A stretch of DNA of 64,000 nt from Neofusicoccum parvum (GCA_020912385.1 CP087210.1:1302001-1366000), one strand, 5' to 3'; positions 21,168-33,257 are shown, counted from the first letter of the stretch. Program-made: numbers and translations. The notes: a model not told the origin generated them from the letters alone.

Positions 21168-22172
21168 TTTTTTTCTTGGGTGTTGATCACGAATTATGCT
21201 CTTTAGATGGTTGATATTATTTCTGGCTTGGGGAAGTGCCCTGTTCTATGTGTTATTGTACTGGGGATTTTTGCCACGGCGTGTATGAGGGATGTGATTG
21301 CTGGAGTGATGGGAGTGGAGCTCCCCTGTCTGTTGCCTATCGGCTAAGTGATACGATCCGATAAGCCCTTCGGCAAGCCACGCCGAAGCAGCAAGAGGCG
21401 AGTGCCAGGGACGAAGGCGGCGTGATCTGTTCGGGCCAATTGGCGAGCAGCCCTGTTGATCATGGCAGGATCAACGGCGGGGTAAAGGTGTTGGTGAGGT
21501 TGAACGGCAGTGGTGAGCCGAAGGCGGTGCGTGGTGTTCACTCCATCAAACTGTGGTATTTTGAGCACTCTGCTAACGCTACAGGACCCTCACGAGTTTC
21601 GATTACATTGCAGTGATACAGATGCTAAAGTTATCCAAATAAACACTTCAACTACCCACGAAGACTTACACGTATTGCAATAATGATTTTCAAACAGACC
21701 GCGCAGGCCACGCGCCTGCATGGCTCGAACATCTGAACAACCGACTTACAGCGCAATAATGGCTGTTGCGACAAAAAGAAGACCTCCCTTCTAACACTAC
21801 TGGACTCATACGTTGCTCATCAAAGATATCGCGGGAGGTTTCAGGGAGAGGGTAAAGATGATTGGATGCGAACATCGACCGACTATTTGGTCCATTGCGT
21901 GCAACTCACCGATTTGGAAGCAATAAAAAAGAAACAAACCCGCGCCAATCCCCACTACAGAACCTAGCCTCCCGCACCGAGATGGGTGATCTAGGCACTA
22001 ACCCCTCCATCCGCGAGTCCGAGTACCTGAGAGAAATGTCAATGACGTAATTTACCCCTCCCCTCCAACAAAACCATTGAACAATCCCATGGATTCCTTA
22101 ATCCTTCACCAATTACTACGGTAAACCCTACGTATATTTCTCCTCGTACCATTCGTACAATCCTCCGTCAAA
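21168..22172. other. Divergent intergenic region, 1.0 kb, with decayed repeat
   Basis: Lies between the DUF1445 gene (minus) and the GST gene (plus). A decayed inverted-repeat copy is recognisable at about 21590-21700. No gene seen. Confidence 0.55.
21590..21700. mobile_element. MITE-like element, decayed copy
   Basis: On the minus strand, TTATTGCAATACGTGTAAGT leads into CTTCGTGGGTAGTTGAAGTG, matching one arm of the family. The partner arm is hard to align, with ATTGCAGTGATACAGATGC as its probable remnant. Ends are uncertain. Confidence 0.4.
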
Positions 22173-22991
22173 ATGGCGCCAATCACTCTCTTCTTCCTCC
22201 AAGCCTCCCGCAGCATTCGCACGGCCTGGCTCCTCGAGGAGCTCGAGCTCGACTACGACGTCAAGTTCTGGGACAGGGAGAACCAGAAGGCCCCGGCGGA
22301 CGCCAAAGCCGCGTGCGGGAGCCCCATCGGCAAGTTTCCCACCATCAAAGATGGCGATCTCGTCGTTGCCGAGAGCGGAGCCATCAATGAGTGAGTGCTC
22401 GCCAAAAACAATCCACCGTCTCTTGGCCTTCCTGCGCTTCTGCTGCGGAGGTGTGTTGCAAGTCTGGGGATGAGGGGCTGAATGATGGCTGTGCGTTGCA
22501 GGTACCTCTGCGCCAATTACGACAGGGCGCACCGCCTGATCCCGGAGACGGACAAGGCGGCCCAGGCGAAGGTGCTGCAGTGGGTGCACGCGGCTGAGGC
22601 GACGTTTGCGCTGCACGCCCTCGCGGTGCTCTATGCCCGGTGGTTCTATCCGAAAGATGCGCCGAAGGAGGGGCTCGCGGAGATGGAGAAGGGGATGAGC
22701 GCTAACGTGCAGAACAACATGAACTGGATCGAGAGGGAGTTGTCTCAGAGCGGGACGAAGTTTTTGGTGGGAGACAATATCACGGCTGCGGACATCATGA
22801 TGCAGTTTAGTATCGCCTTCATTTTGGCCAGAGAGTTGGGGACACAGGGGAAGAAGTGGCCGAGTGTTGAAGCGTGGATGAAGAGGTGCGAGGAGTCGCC
22901 GTCGTATGTGAGGGCGGTGAAGAAGACGGGGCACAAGTACGTGATTTCCTGGCCTGAAGGCGTTTTGACGCTGACGTGATGCAGGCTGTAA
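22173..22991 (+). CDS. Glutathione S-transferase
   Basis: A soluble GST of about 219 residues that conjugates glutathione to electrophiles. The N-terminal thioredoxin-like domain starts ITLFFLQASRSIRTAWLLEE, with the cis-Pro and GSH-binding segment GKFPTIKDGDLVVAESGAIN. The helical C-terminal domain contains FLVGDNITAADIMMQF, the conserved N-capping/Asp motif. First intron 22391-22501. I end the protein after a second intron (22937-22984) with donor GTACGT, branch GCTGACG and acceptor CAG, giving a C-terminus KKTGHKL. Without it the frame runs to 22979 and ends in LTLT (231 residues). The spliced form looks more like family C-termini, but this is inference. Confidence 0.85.
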
Positions 22992-23607
22992 AGACCGATC
23001 CGAGAAGTCGTGGAGTTAACACGAATGCAAGGGAATCGAGGGCGTCCACCCCTGTAAATTGCTTTCCTCTCATGGAAGAGCCAGCAGATGGAGGGAAGGC
23101 AGATTGCAACAAGACACAAATGAAACAATGATCTGACTGTAATCAACGGCAACAATTTGCTTACCTAGCACGCGGATCCTGCTGCCCCTTGCGAATTTGT
23201 GCCGCCCTTGCCGATAAAGCCTGGACCAAGCAACGACAAGCTTTGCGCCCTACCCGCCGCGCCAAGCATGTGTGATGATCCAGTAACACAACCGACGTGC
23301 TGAACATGTACGCTGCAAAGCAGCTTTTCGCCGTTCTCCGTGGGCTAGCCGAGGAGAAATCTTCCATCATACCGGAGCAAGCGTCGATTTGGGGAGCTCT
23401 TATCAGCGACGATGTCGGACCGCGCAAGCTAACAGACCCACAGATCCACTGAATGGACCGGGACGGCTTGTTCCCCGCTGCAGGTGCTTGATTTTCGAGA
23501 CGCCGGCTGCACGTCTGGGTTTTCCTGGTCGTGATAAAGCGGAAGCGGTTCGGCTTCGAGGCAAAATCTTTGAGAGAAGGATAGAAGGCTACAAACCCCA
23601 AACAAAG
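22992..23607. other. Intergenic, about 0.6 kb
   Basis: 3' flank of the GST and 5' region of the permease. No ATG-opened frame with family features; nothing else seen. Confidence 0.6.
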
Positions 23608-25271
23608 ATGCAGCCTCGAGAAATTGCCGCAGAGGAGGGCCCAATGGCCTCGCCACCAGCTCTCGACGAGAAAAAGCAAATCTCCGGAACCGTCGCGGGA
23701 GTCGATGAACAGCCACCATCATTGGAAGATGCCAGCATCACGCGTAGAAGTGCTCGCACAACTTCTTACTTCGCAGTAGCCGGCTGCGTAAGTTCTGTGC
23801 GTCTCCATGTCACAGCCCTTACTGACTCTGCCTTCCAATAAGACCGCCGCAAATTTTTCCGATGGCTACCAGCAGCAGATTGCTACTAATGTTAATGTTA
23901 TCTTCAAGCACCTGTACGGCTCGGCCTACAGCGCTGCTGACCAAACGCGGATCTCCAACTCCCTGATCGTCGGGCAGATTTTCGGGATCATGCTAATGGG
24001 ATATGTTTCTGATGGCTACTCTCGCAAGGCCGGCATGGTGTTTACTTCCACATTGGTTGTCATTGGCAGCTTGATGGCGACGCTTGCGTTGAAAGTGCAG
24101 CATCTTGGCGTGGAGAACATGCTATGGTACCTGACTGTCGTTCGCGGGGTTGCTGGTGTGGGTGTTGGAGGGGAGTTTCCCTCCGGAGCTACTGTGAGCA
24201 ATCCTACTTGGCTCCGTTGGGCTGATGCTAACGAGCACTTCAAGGCGGCATGCGAAGGCATGGAAGACTACAATCCAGCGAACCGCGGCCCCGTCTTCGT
24301 CATGGCGACGACCTTTATCACTTGCTGGGGAGGTCCCGTATGCATCTTCGTTTTCCTCATGACGCTCATCGGCTCCTCCAACAATCTCACCACGGCCTAC
24401 GTCTCCGTCAACGCCATTTCCGTCTTGCTCCCGCTCTTCGTTTTCCTCTTCCGTCTACGCATGGAGGATTCCAAGCTCTTCCAACGCTCCAACTTCAAAT
24501 CCACCAAGACTGTTTCGATTCCCCTTCGCCTGATCCTGAAGCGGTACTGGCTCCGTCTGGCGGGCACCGGTGGAGCCTTCTTCATCTACGACTTCGTGAA
24601 TTTCCCCAACAGCATCATGAGCAGCACCATCATCAACTCGCTCGTTCCCGGAAAGGCGTTGCAGACAGTCGCGCTGTGGCAGCTCATCCTCAGCCTGATG
24701 ACGCTTCCTGGCGTCTTCGTCGGCATCTTCCTCGTCAACCGCATCGGCCGCCGCTGGACCGGTATCCTCGGCTTCGGCGGCTACTTGCTCGTCGGGCTGG
24801 TCGTCGGCTGCTCTTTTGCGGAAATCACGCAGGTCATTCCGGCTTTTGTGGTCATGTACGGGCTGATGCAGAGCCTGGGGCACATGGGCCCTGGTGCGAC
24901 GCTGGGCCTCGTGTCGACCGAATCGTATCCCACGGCCATTCGAGGTGTTTGCTACGCGATCTCGGCGGCGCTGGGCAAGGCTGGGGCGGCAGTGGGCACG
25001 GAAGTGTTCACGCCGATCAAGGAGAACTTGGGGCAGCGTTGGACCTTTTTCTTCGCGGCAATCTTTGGCGCTTTTGGAATGGCTGTGTACTGGTAAGTGT
25101 TCAGATGTTCGGTTGGCGACAAATCTAGGAAGGTGGCTGACTCTGCGTAGGTTCCTGATCGAAGACATGACAGAAGCAGACCTATTGGCGGAAGATAAGG
25201 CTTTCGAGATGTACCTGAGAGAGAATGGGTGGAGTGGCGAGATGCTGGGTGAGGCTCAAGAAGTGGCATGA
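23608..25271 (+). CDS. MFS permease, Git1-like (glycerophosphodiester/phosphate type)
   Basis: A 499-residue transporter related to yeast Git1 and the phosphate:H+ symporter branch of the MFS. The long hydrophilic N-terminus leads into TM1, whose end ANFSDGYQQQIATNVNVI matches the SDGY signature of the group. Others are GYVSDGYSRKAGM (loop 2-3), RGVAGVGVGGEFPSGAT, SLGHMGPGATLGLVSTESYP, and RGVCYAISAALGKAGAAVGT. The C-terminal EDMTEADLLAEDKAFEMYL ends in an acidic helix. Introns: 23788-23842, 24194-24244 (51 nt, in frame, so easily missed; it has a perfect TGCTAACG branch site) and 25093-25150; 500 codons close exactly. A second member lies at 43157. The substrate (phosphate, glycerophosphoinositol or another organophosphate) is inferred from family. 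Confidence 0.87.
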
Positions 25272-25422
25272 TCCGAGGATGCACGCATTGTGAAGAGCAC
25301 ATGAAGAAGACGGAGAGTCCTGCATCATTGCGATATCATCAATTAAAGAATAGACGTCTGCGGTGTCTCGCATGTGCCATGGTATCATAGGGGTGCTCGC
25401 GGTCGACTCGCTCCCAGCTCAT

Positions 25423-25761
25423 TCACGCGCCACCCTCGCGCTTCGCGTATTCGCCCTCCATCTTTTCTCTGTATGCCTGGTCGGCTTCGGACTCGTCGAC
25501 CTCCTCGACGCGTCCGCCACCCGACTGCTGGATCTGGGGTCGGTGAGGCTGGCCGCTTCCAAGCAGCTCGCGGCCCTGCGAGTCATAGTGGCGCGTCTCT
25601 TGGACCATGGGCTCGCCCAGCTTCTGGGTCGAGGTGCGGGTGCTGGTGCCCTGGGGCGTGCTGTGGGACTCTTTGCGGTAGGCCTGGCCGCTGCTCTGGC
25701 CGTTGCTGCTCGACATGCTGTACGAGAAGGAGGTGGAGAAGAAGCTCTGGAAGCCGGACAT
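25423..25761 (-). CDS. Small hydrophilic conserved-type fungal protein, unknown function
   Basis: A 112-residue frame beginning MSGFQSFFSTSFSYSMSSSN. It is rich in Ser, Gln, Gly and charged residues, has no membrane segment and ends with an acidic/basic helix (EADQAYREKMEGEYAKREGG). The segment QKLGEPMVQETRHYDSQGREL looks like the conserved core of a small fungal protein family I have no name for (residues about 46-66). An open frame continues upstream to 25866, but this ATG opens the plausible core. Probably cytosolic and disordered. Function not inferred. Confidence 0.6.
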   Translation of the reverse strand: MSGFQSFFSTSFSYSMSSSNGQSSGQAYRKESHSTPQGTSTRTSTQKLGEPMVQETRHYDSQGRELLGSGQPHRPQIQQSGGGRVEEVDESEADQAYREKMEGEYAKREGGA

Positions 25762-26487
25762 GGTTGCGGCGGTCGGGAGGGTTTCAGGTGTGCGTTTGTT
25801 GCGTGCTTGCTGGTCAGCTTGTTTGCAGGTGAGCGGGGTAGCGGCGCGCAGCCGGCAGACGGACAATAAGTATCTGCGCCAGCCTGTGCGACAACAAGGC
25901 CCGCCCGTCCAGCAGTCAGGATGTCCTGCGAGCGGCGGGTGATGTCACGTCACGTGCGCGACGGCAGGGCGAGTGAAACGCGCGGGCAGGCCGACGGGGA
26001 TCGGGAGCTGCTGTGAACAAAGCTTGGCCTGCATCTCCCTGCCGATGGCGCGTCGCTCAGCCGCGACCCCAGCCCGCACACAGCAAGCCGTCGCACCAAA
26101 CACTGCCCGCCTCCCGCGCACGCTGGGAACGCCGCCGGGCCCGCAGTCCTTCATCTGCAGCGTGAAAAACGCGCTCTCGCGTTCCCGCTGCAGCCCGCGC
26201 CGCTAGGGCAGGATACGGGTGCGTCGCCGCCGTTGATTGCTCGAGCCAGGGATGGCGCCAGCACGCCAGTTTCTAAATTATGCCCGTGGCGTCTCCCTAC
26301 GGCCTCCCAGGGATCTGCATGTGGCCCATCAGCTCTGCTGCAACGCAACCTCCCCGGCCAACGCCGCCCTCCCTCCCTTCGCAGCGACACTGCACCCTTC
26401 CTCTGCCTCGCCCCGGCCCAATTGGCCTGCAGACTCGCCGGTTCCTATGATTCCGCCCAGCTGCTCGCCTGCTTCCGTGTCGCCGCC
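25762..26487. other. GC-rich divergent intergenic region, 0.7 kb
   Basis: Between the small minus-strand gene and the DUF3431 gene. Long frames here are composition artefacts. No element recognised. Confidence 0.55.
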
Positions 26488-27757
26488 ATGCTCGCCCGGC
26501 GCTCGACGTTGACGGCCCTCGCGCTCCTTGCGCTGTGCCTGGTCTTCTACTACCTCTCCTGGCAGCCGTCGTTGCCCCAGCTCAGCTCCTCCAGACCGCG
26601 CCCGCCGCCCGAAGCTGCACCCTACGACCATGCTGCAGACGGCGAAGCGAGCCCCGCGCGGCCATCCGCTGGCCCCGCCAGCCCAGCTCCACTCCGCGCT
26701 CTCACTCCCGACGAAGATCCATTCCGCCCCGGCATCCCGAAGCCCGACGGAAACTACTCGCGCGTGCTCGTCGTGCCGCGCACGACGGACGAGGACGTGT
26801 CGTGGATCGAAGAGGTCCGGCAGGAGCTGCCCGACCTGCAGACGGCCATCTACGTCATGGACGATCCGTGGGCCGAGTTCCGCGTGCCCAAGAACAAGGG
26901 CCGCGAGTCCATGGCCTATCTCACCTACCTGATCGACCACTACGACGACCTCCCCGACGTCATCCTTTTCTTCCACGCACACAAGGTCGGATGGCACAAC
27001 CTGTTGATCCTGGGCCAAGACTCGTCGGAGATGCTGAAGAGGGTGCGGAGCGAGCGGATCTGGCGGACCGGCTGTAAGTTGGCCCTCACACCCCGAACTT
27101 GCCGTTCTGGCTCCTAACGTCCCTGCAGACATGCCGTTTAGATGCGACGCCAAGCCTGGATGTCCGGACTGGTTACACCTGGATCGGCCGGAGGTGGACT
27201 TCGACGAGCACCTCCGCATGGAGGAGAAATACTACACCCCGGACATCTGGCGCGAGCTCCACCCACCGGGCCTGGGGGGCATGGGCGAGATGCACCGCGT
27301 GCCCGGCGTGCTGAGCGCCCCCTGCTGCGCGCAGTTTGGGGTCTCCCGGGACCGCATCCGCGCCAACCCGAAGGAAATGTACGAGCACTACCGGAACTGG
27401 CTGCTGAAGACCGATTTGGACGACCAGTACGCGGGGCGCATCATGGAATATACCTGGCACTACATGTTCACGCGGCAGTACCAGTTCTGCCCGTCGCCGC
27501 ACACCTGCTACTGCGACGGCTATGGCATCTGTTTCGGTTCGCAAATTGAATATGAAAAGTATCTTGAGAAGGAGGAGCGCAAGTGGGAGATTTGGGATGT
27601 CTTGAACGCGCAGCCGGACAAGGCGACAGAAATGGAAGTTACGACGGAGCTAAGGAATCTGGACACGGTCATGGAGTGGATGAAAAATGAAGCCATAGAG
27701 AGGGGCAAGAGCGAGGATGCTCGACGCCTCGAACGGGAGCGGATCAATCTTCGTTAG
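26488..27757 (+). CDS. DUF3431 type II membrane protein
   Basis: A 404-residue protein: short cytosolic N-terminus, a single membrane anchor LTALALLALCLVFYYLSW at about residues 8-26, a Pro/Ala-rich stem, then a lumenal or extracellular domain of the DUF3431 family, common in fungi and annotated as glycosyltransferase-like. Seen: RVLVVPRTTDEDVSWIEEV, YVMDDPWAEFRVPKNKGRES, the VILFFHAHKVGWHN block, and a cysteine-rich part with CDAKPGCPDWLH, APCCAQFGVSRDRI and the C-terminal CPSPHTCYCDGYGICFG. One intron, 27074-27128, with donor GTAAGT. The ATG is the one that starts the anchor. Golgi residence and sugar transfer are family-based guesses; no substrate is suggested. Confidence 0.85.
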
Positions 27758-30022
27758 GTTTCAGGTTTTGGCGTTTCCGGTTTCGAAGGTTGGGGATCAG
27801 GTCGATGGCGCCAAACGGATACCACCGTCGAGGGATGAAACGCATTCATACCGGAAGGCAGGCTCTCATCCGGATGGGTACACCAAGTTCCGTACAGGAG
27901 GGTTACGGTCTCTGTAGTCCAAGGCTATGAATGGGCTAGAAAACAAAACGTGAACAAACAGCATCTTACGCGATAGGGCCCGCGTTGCAACAGGGCATAG
28001 CAATATATTTATTGTATCCAGCACGGTGACGATCTTATCTCAACGTGACCAACATGGAGAAGCCCGAGCCGAAGATCCGGATTGCCTACCATCAAGATCA
28101 TAGCCGAATCCAAGTCGTCGGGGGATCCGAATGCGACCTTGCAGCGGGCCACACGATGGGATTGTGGTAGGCTCATGCAGGGGTAAATTTCCGGATTCCT
28201 GGTGGCATAGGTTGCGGCGTGAGTTGGTGGGAGATTCCGTAGTGGCGGCTGTTCCCTACGAATAGTCCAGGCGCTTGGCTTGAATGGTGTCGAAGGATCC
28301 GGTAAGCGTTCGGCCAAGTCCGGTACGTCGGCGTTAAGTCGCAGGCAGCCACAGCGTTTGGGCAAAGCGAGCCTCAGGAGTGCCACGAGTGCGCGTGGAA
28401 ACAGAGGAGAACATGGCGTCTGCTTGAGAGACAAGAACACGGGATGACGAGAGGAACGCAAGGGCCAAGATGTGAGTGAGATGCTTACATAGTGCGGATG
28501 TGCAGCAGGACGCGGGTCAGCCCAGCAAGCGAGGGTATTTTTAACGCGCAGGATAAGGTTATTGGACATGCCGAGCCCTACAGGCGCACGTCCTCTCGGT
28601 CGAGAGACGATGATTGTCGCCGGGGCTGGCGAGAGGATCTTTCGCCCACAGCTGGGGGCCAGCGTGCTTGCGGTGCTCTGAAATGCATCGAGGCACCACG
28701 TCGGTAAGTAAGTATTTCGCTGTTGAGATGATTTGCTCATGCGGGTCCAGAGAGAGCGTTGAACCAGTTCCACAGTGCGATTTCCGTCGGGCACTCCGCT
28801 GGTCCAGCGCCGGCCCTTGGTCCTCCTCGTGTTGCTCCCGGCAGGCTGGCCTTCAGAGCCGGCTAAAATGCCGAGGCGCTTGATCGGGCGGGCGCCCCGC
28901 TGCGCTTCAACTTCGATCCCTTCGCAGCTAGCGCGCTCGCATTTCTATCGTGGACTGCCCGTTGCGGCAGCCCGCCGATGCGCTCGCCTCCCGCAGGAGC
29001 CGGAACCTGGGCCGCCGAGCGCCATGCATGCAGCGTCGCAGGACTTACGACACAGCATGCCCTCCCCCAATTTGCCCGCGCTTGCCTCGCCGCAATAATG
29101 CTCAGGAAGAGCGGCCAGGTGTTGCCGGGCGGGCTAAGAGCGGGCGCCGCGGCGTGGTGAGCGGGCGCTTGGGGCTGGGCCTAACGGACCCTCACGCCAC
29201 TGGGTCCCACGCTGCAGAAGGCGCCAAATCTCGCTTGACCTGTTGCATGCCCCCTTTTGGCGGTGTTGCTCCAGAGATCCGCCGGCAACTGGCGTCTTCT
29301 GCGGTTGTCCGCCCCAACAAGCATAACGCACTCTGCTAACACCGTCCGCCCTCCGCCTGCTGCCTACGCTTGCGCCAGGAACAGGTAAGGCTCGTGATGC
29401 AGGAACGCTTGGTCGCCCGCTTTCGGGCTTCCTCGTGGCGCTTCTGCCCGCTACGCCCTCAGCCCACAACTTCAGCGCCCTCGTCCGCTAAGGTTTTACC
29501 TGTCGGTGGAGGCACTTGCCGCGCCAGAAATCCTCCTTCACCGTCCGCTCTGGGCCGCTCTGATTGGCTTCTTCCGCCTCTGCCAGCCAAAGGGGTGTAT
29601 TGTGCGCCTTGGCGGGGCATGCTAGCCGGTGCCTGTAGGCGGCAGGCTGTAAAGTTGAGCCGAATCCGTCTGAAGGAACGGCAGAGTGGAGTCGGGTTTG
29701 ATGACTTCCACTGCATGGGACCGGACCGTTGTATTCAGCTGGTGGCTTCGGCCTTGGGACCGCATCGTCGCGCCGAGCCGGAGGACGAAGTGTGGGATGC
29801 GCCTCTTTCCCTATATCATGGCTCTATTCCCTGCCCGCCCTCTGCTTTCCGCTCAGCGCTGCCTCTGTCAACCTCTGTCCAGCACCTGCTCCGCCGCTGC
29901 AGACCTTGTGTCTGCGTCCCTTCGTTGGTGACTCCGGTCATTCCACACTCACTCTCTACCAGCTTCGGCTACCAGTCCTTCTTTTTTCGTATAATCCTAA
30001 TTCGTAATAATCTGTGCTCGAA
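27758..30022. other. Gene-free stretch, 2.3 kb
   Basis: No credible gene on either strand. A 261-codon minus-strand frame at 28009-28794 has random composition. The last 150 bases are pyrimidine-rich and probably form the promoter and 5' UTR of the chitinase. Confidence 0.55.
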
Positions 30023-33000
30023 ATGTCTTCAGCAATGTCACTCCCGGCATGCCCTGCCACTGTTCCTATCCCTACTTTCGACCCTGCAGCGAACACCAAC
30101 GTTGCTGTCTACTGGGTGAGCCGTAACGTCTTATTCCATCCACGCTGACTCGTACTGACACGTTCTTCTATTCAGGGCCAAGGTGCTGGGCAAAACCGTC
30201 TAGTAGACATTTGCCAGAACGGCGCTTTTGATATCATCAACATCGCCTTCATCAACACGTTCCCCGATGAGACCGGATACCCTGGAGCCAACTTCGGCAA
30301 CCAGTGCGGTGATACGTTTTACGAGGTGAACGGTGTGAAGACCAAGCTGCCCAACAGCTGCCCTTACATTGGCAAGGACATCAAGACCTGTCAATCAGTC
30401 TACGGAAAGAAGATTCTTCTGTCTCTCGGCGGAGGGGTGCCGACCGACTACTACCTGGAGAGCGAGGACTATGCGAGGACCTTCGCGGACTTCCTCTGGA
30501 ACTCATTCGGCCCCAACACGGTCGATGGGTACCCCAGGCCTTTTGGCGATGCCGTCGTCGATGGTTTCGACTTCGATATCGAGTCGCTCATCTCCGCTGA
30601 TGCCACCCCTGCTCCCCCGGCCAACTACCAGTCCCAGTACTACTCGACCATGATCAACCACCTCAAGTATGAGAAGTTCTCGCAAGACAGCTCCAAGAGT
30701 TACTATATCTCTGGTGCTCCTCAATGCGTCTTCCCTGATGTCCACCTCGATGACGCGTTCAAGAACTCGTGGTTCGACTTCATCTTCGTCCAGCTCTACA
30801 ACACCCCGCAATGCAACTCCCGCGCCGAATATACCGGAGCCAGCACCGAGTTCTCGAACTACTTCAGCGGAGAGTTTATCGGCTCGATGTTGGAGTCTGG
30901 TCTTGCCAACCCTGCCGTCAAGATCTTCGCTGGTCTGGTCAGTACTCACATCTTTCATTTATCACGTGAAATAACGCGACTGACTTTTGTCATAGCCTGC
31001 CGGTACCGACGGCGCTCCGTCTGACCCTACGTCCTACTTGGAGCCCTACGAGGCCTACGACTTCACCTCCGGACTCCAGTCCCAGCCTGGTTTCGGCGGT
31101 GTAATGCTTTGGGAGGCGACCGTCGACGAGAAGAACACGGAATACGGCTTCAAGTACTCGCAGTACATCAAGGGCGGCCTGGTGGGCTGCTCGAACGGCG
31201 TCGAGGTGCACGCCGAGTGCCCCTTCCTCAACTACGCGCCCAACGTTCCCGAGCTCACGGTGTCGCCCAACGGCGCGTGCGGTGTCTCGACCGGCTACAC
31301 TTGCAAGGGCTCCGCCTTTGGCGACTGCTGCAGCGCATACGGCTACTGTGGTGGGACTACCGACTACTGCAGCTGGGACAACTGTGATGTCCTCGCTGGA
31401 TTGTGCGGTGCTGAGGCTACTGCGTCCCCGACCTGCACTACCTCGACTACCCCTACGCCGACGCCTACTCCCATTGAGACGCCGCCTGTCAACACCCCTG
31501 TTGATACGCCCATCAATACTCCGGTCAACACTCCGGTCAACACCCCGGTTGACACGCCCGTTCAGACTCCCGTTCAGACTCCTGTGCAGACTCCTGTGCA
31601 GACCCCTGTGCAGACCCCTGTGCAGACTCCGGTGAATACGCCAGTCAACACGCCCGTCAACACTCCCGTCAACACTCCCGTCAACACTCCCGTGAACACC
31701 CCTGTGAATACGCCTATCAACACCCCGGTTGAGACTCCGAGCCTCCCGGTTGTCTCGCCAGGCTCGAGCAGCGTCGCATCTATCTCTCACCATCTGCCCT
31801 GGCCCACGGACAACCCGATCTACCCGACGACTCCTGTTGTCTCCGGTACTGATGCAGCCTCGAGCCCCGGTGCTTCTCAGTCCGGCCCGGCTATTCCCTC
31901 AGGCTCTGGCCCTGCTGTGCCATCTGGCTCTGGTCCTGCTGTTCCCTCTGGTTCCGGCCCTGCTATTCCTTCAGGGTCCGGCCCCGCTATTCCCTCTGGT
32001 TCCGGCCCTGCTGTTCCCTCTGGCTCGGCTCATGTTTCTGGCCCGGCTGGTTCTGCTTCGGGATCCGCCCCTGGCATCACATCGGCGCCGACGCTCTCCG
32101 GCTCTGCCACCACTGCCACCGATGTGACGACGACGATCATCACGACGACCTACATCGACGTCTGCCCCACCGGCCTCACCACCATCACGACGACCTACAC
32201 CACGACCATCTGCCCGACGCAGACGCCCTCCGCCATCCCCTCGGGCTGGACCACCACGGTCACCGTCTGCACCAACTGCGGCCCCAAGCCCACCACGCTC
32301 ACGCTCACGAAGCCGCAGCCCTCCACCGGCGCTCCCTCGACCACGCTCACCACCTCGACCGTCTACGCCACCCAGCTCATCACCATCACCGCCTGCCCGC
32401 CCTCAGTCACCAACTGCCCGGCCTCGTCCAAGACGCACCTCTCGGTGGCCACGTCGCTCGTCCCCATCGCGACGACCGTCTACCCTGTGGCGGTCAGCCC
32501 GTCGCCGACGAAGGCGGCATCCGTCCAGGGCGGCCAGGGCGGCGGCCTCTCCACGAGCACCGTCTACCAGACGCTCCTCGTCACCGTGACCAAGTGCCCC
32601 GCCGACGTCGTCGACTGCCCGGCCAGCGCGAAGACGACCGCCGTCGTGACGTCCGCCGTGCCCGCCTACACGACCGTCGTGCCCGTGACCACCACCGTCG
32701 TCGTCGGTGGCGGCGCGCCTGCCGCGTCCTCCTCCTCCTCCTCCAAGCCGGCCGTGGCCCCCGTCTCGTCCGGCGTCCAGGGCGGCTCTGGCTCCGGCTC
32801 CAGCTCAGCCTCAGCCATGGGCTCCTCTCCCTCCAAGCCCGCCTCATCCGCCCTGACCACCATCTCCACGCCATCCGTCTCCGGCTCCGTCTCCGGCTCG
32901 GGCTCGGGCTCCTCCAACCCCAAGCCCTCGGCCGTCGGCAGCACGTGGACGACGACCGTCATCGGCGGCACGCGCACGCAGTACCTGACGTACGCGTCCG

Positions 33001-33257
33001 CCACGACGGCGCTGTCGACCGTGTCCATCGTGGCCGTGCCGGCCGCCAGCGGCAACGCCAACGGCAACGGCACCGTCCCGGCCGTGCACACGCCCGCAGC
33101 GCCGTTCTACACGCCGCTCGCCGAGCAGTCGGCGGCCAGCGGCAGCAAGACGGCGCCGTCGGCGGCGGTGTACACGGGCGCGGCGGTGAGGAGGGAGGGC
33201 GTGGCGGGTGTGTTGGTTGGTGTTGCGGCGGGGGTGGTGGCGGTGTTGGTGATGTAG
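30023..33257 (+). CDS. GH18 chitinase with CBM18 and mucin-like, GPI-anchored tail
   Basis: A 1038-residue wall-associated class III-type chitinase. The catalytic domain runs from NVAVYWGQGAGQNRL; its active site is DGFDFDIES, the DxxDxDxE motif with Glu as acid/base. After GFGGVMLWEATVDEKN comes a chitin-binding type 1 module (CBM18), Cys-rich, at roughly residues 370-410. Then follow about 20 TPV(N/Q/D) repeats, six GPA(V/I)PSGS repeats, Thr/Ser-rich blocks with TTTVTVCTNCGPKPTT, and a hydrophobic C-terminus VAGVLVGVAAGVVAVLVM typical of a GPI signal. Introns: 30116-30175 and 30938-30995. Oddity: the first exon (MSSAMSLPACPATVPIPTFD) is a weak signal peptide, so an upstream exon may be missing. 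It should act in cell-wall chitin remodelling, by family. Confidence 0.88.
31485..31738 (+). repeat. 12-bp coding minisatellite (TPVN/TPVQ repeats)
   Basis: About 20 tandem 12-base units of the type ACTCCCGTCAAC within the chitinase, encoding Thr-Pro-Val plus Asn, Gln, Asp or Glu. A homogeneous block of six TPVQ units sits inside TPVN units, suggesting recent unequal expansion. Length is likely to vary between strains. Confidence 0.9.
31884..32027 (+). repeat. 24-bp coding minisatellite (GPAVPSGS repeats)
   Basis: Six tandem units in the chitinase encoding Gly-Pro-Ala-(Val/Ile)-Pro-Ser-Gly-Ser, forming part of the extended Ser/Pro-rich stalk. Confidence 0.85.

Noticed and set aside
28009..28794. 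261-codon minus-strand open frame
   Set aside because: Random composition, no domain, no start context or splice pattern; likely chance in a gene-free stretch.
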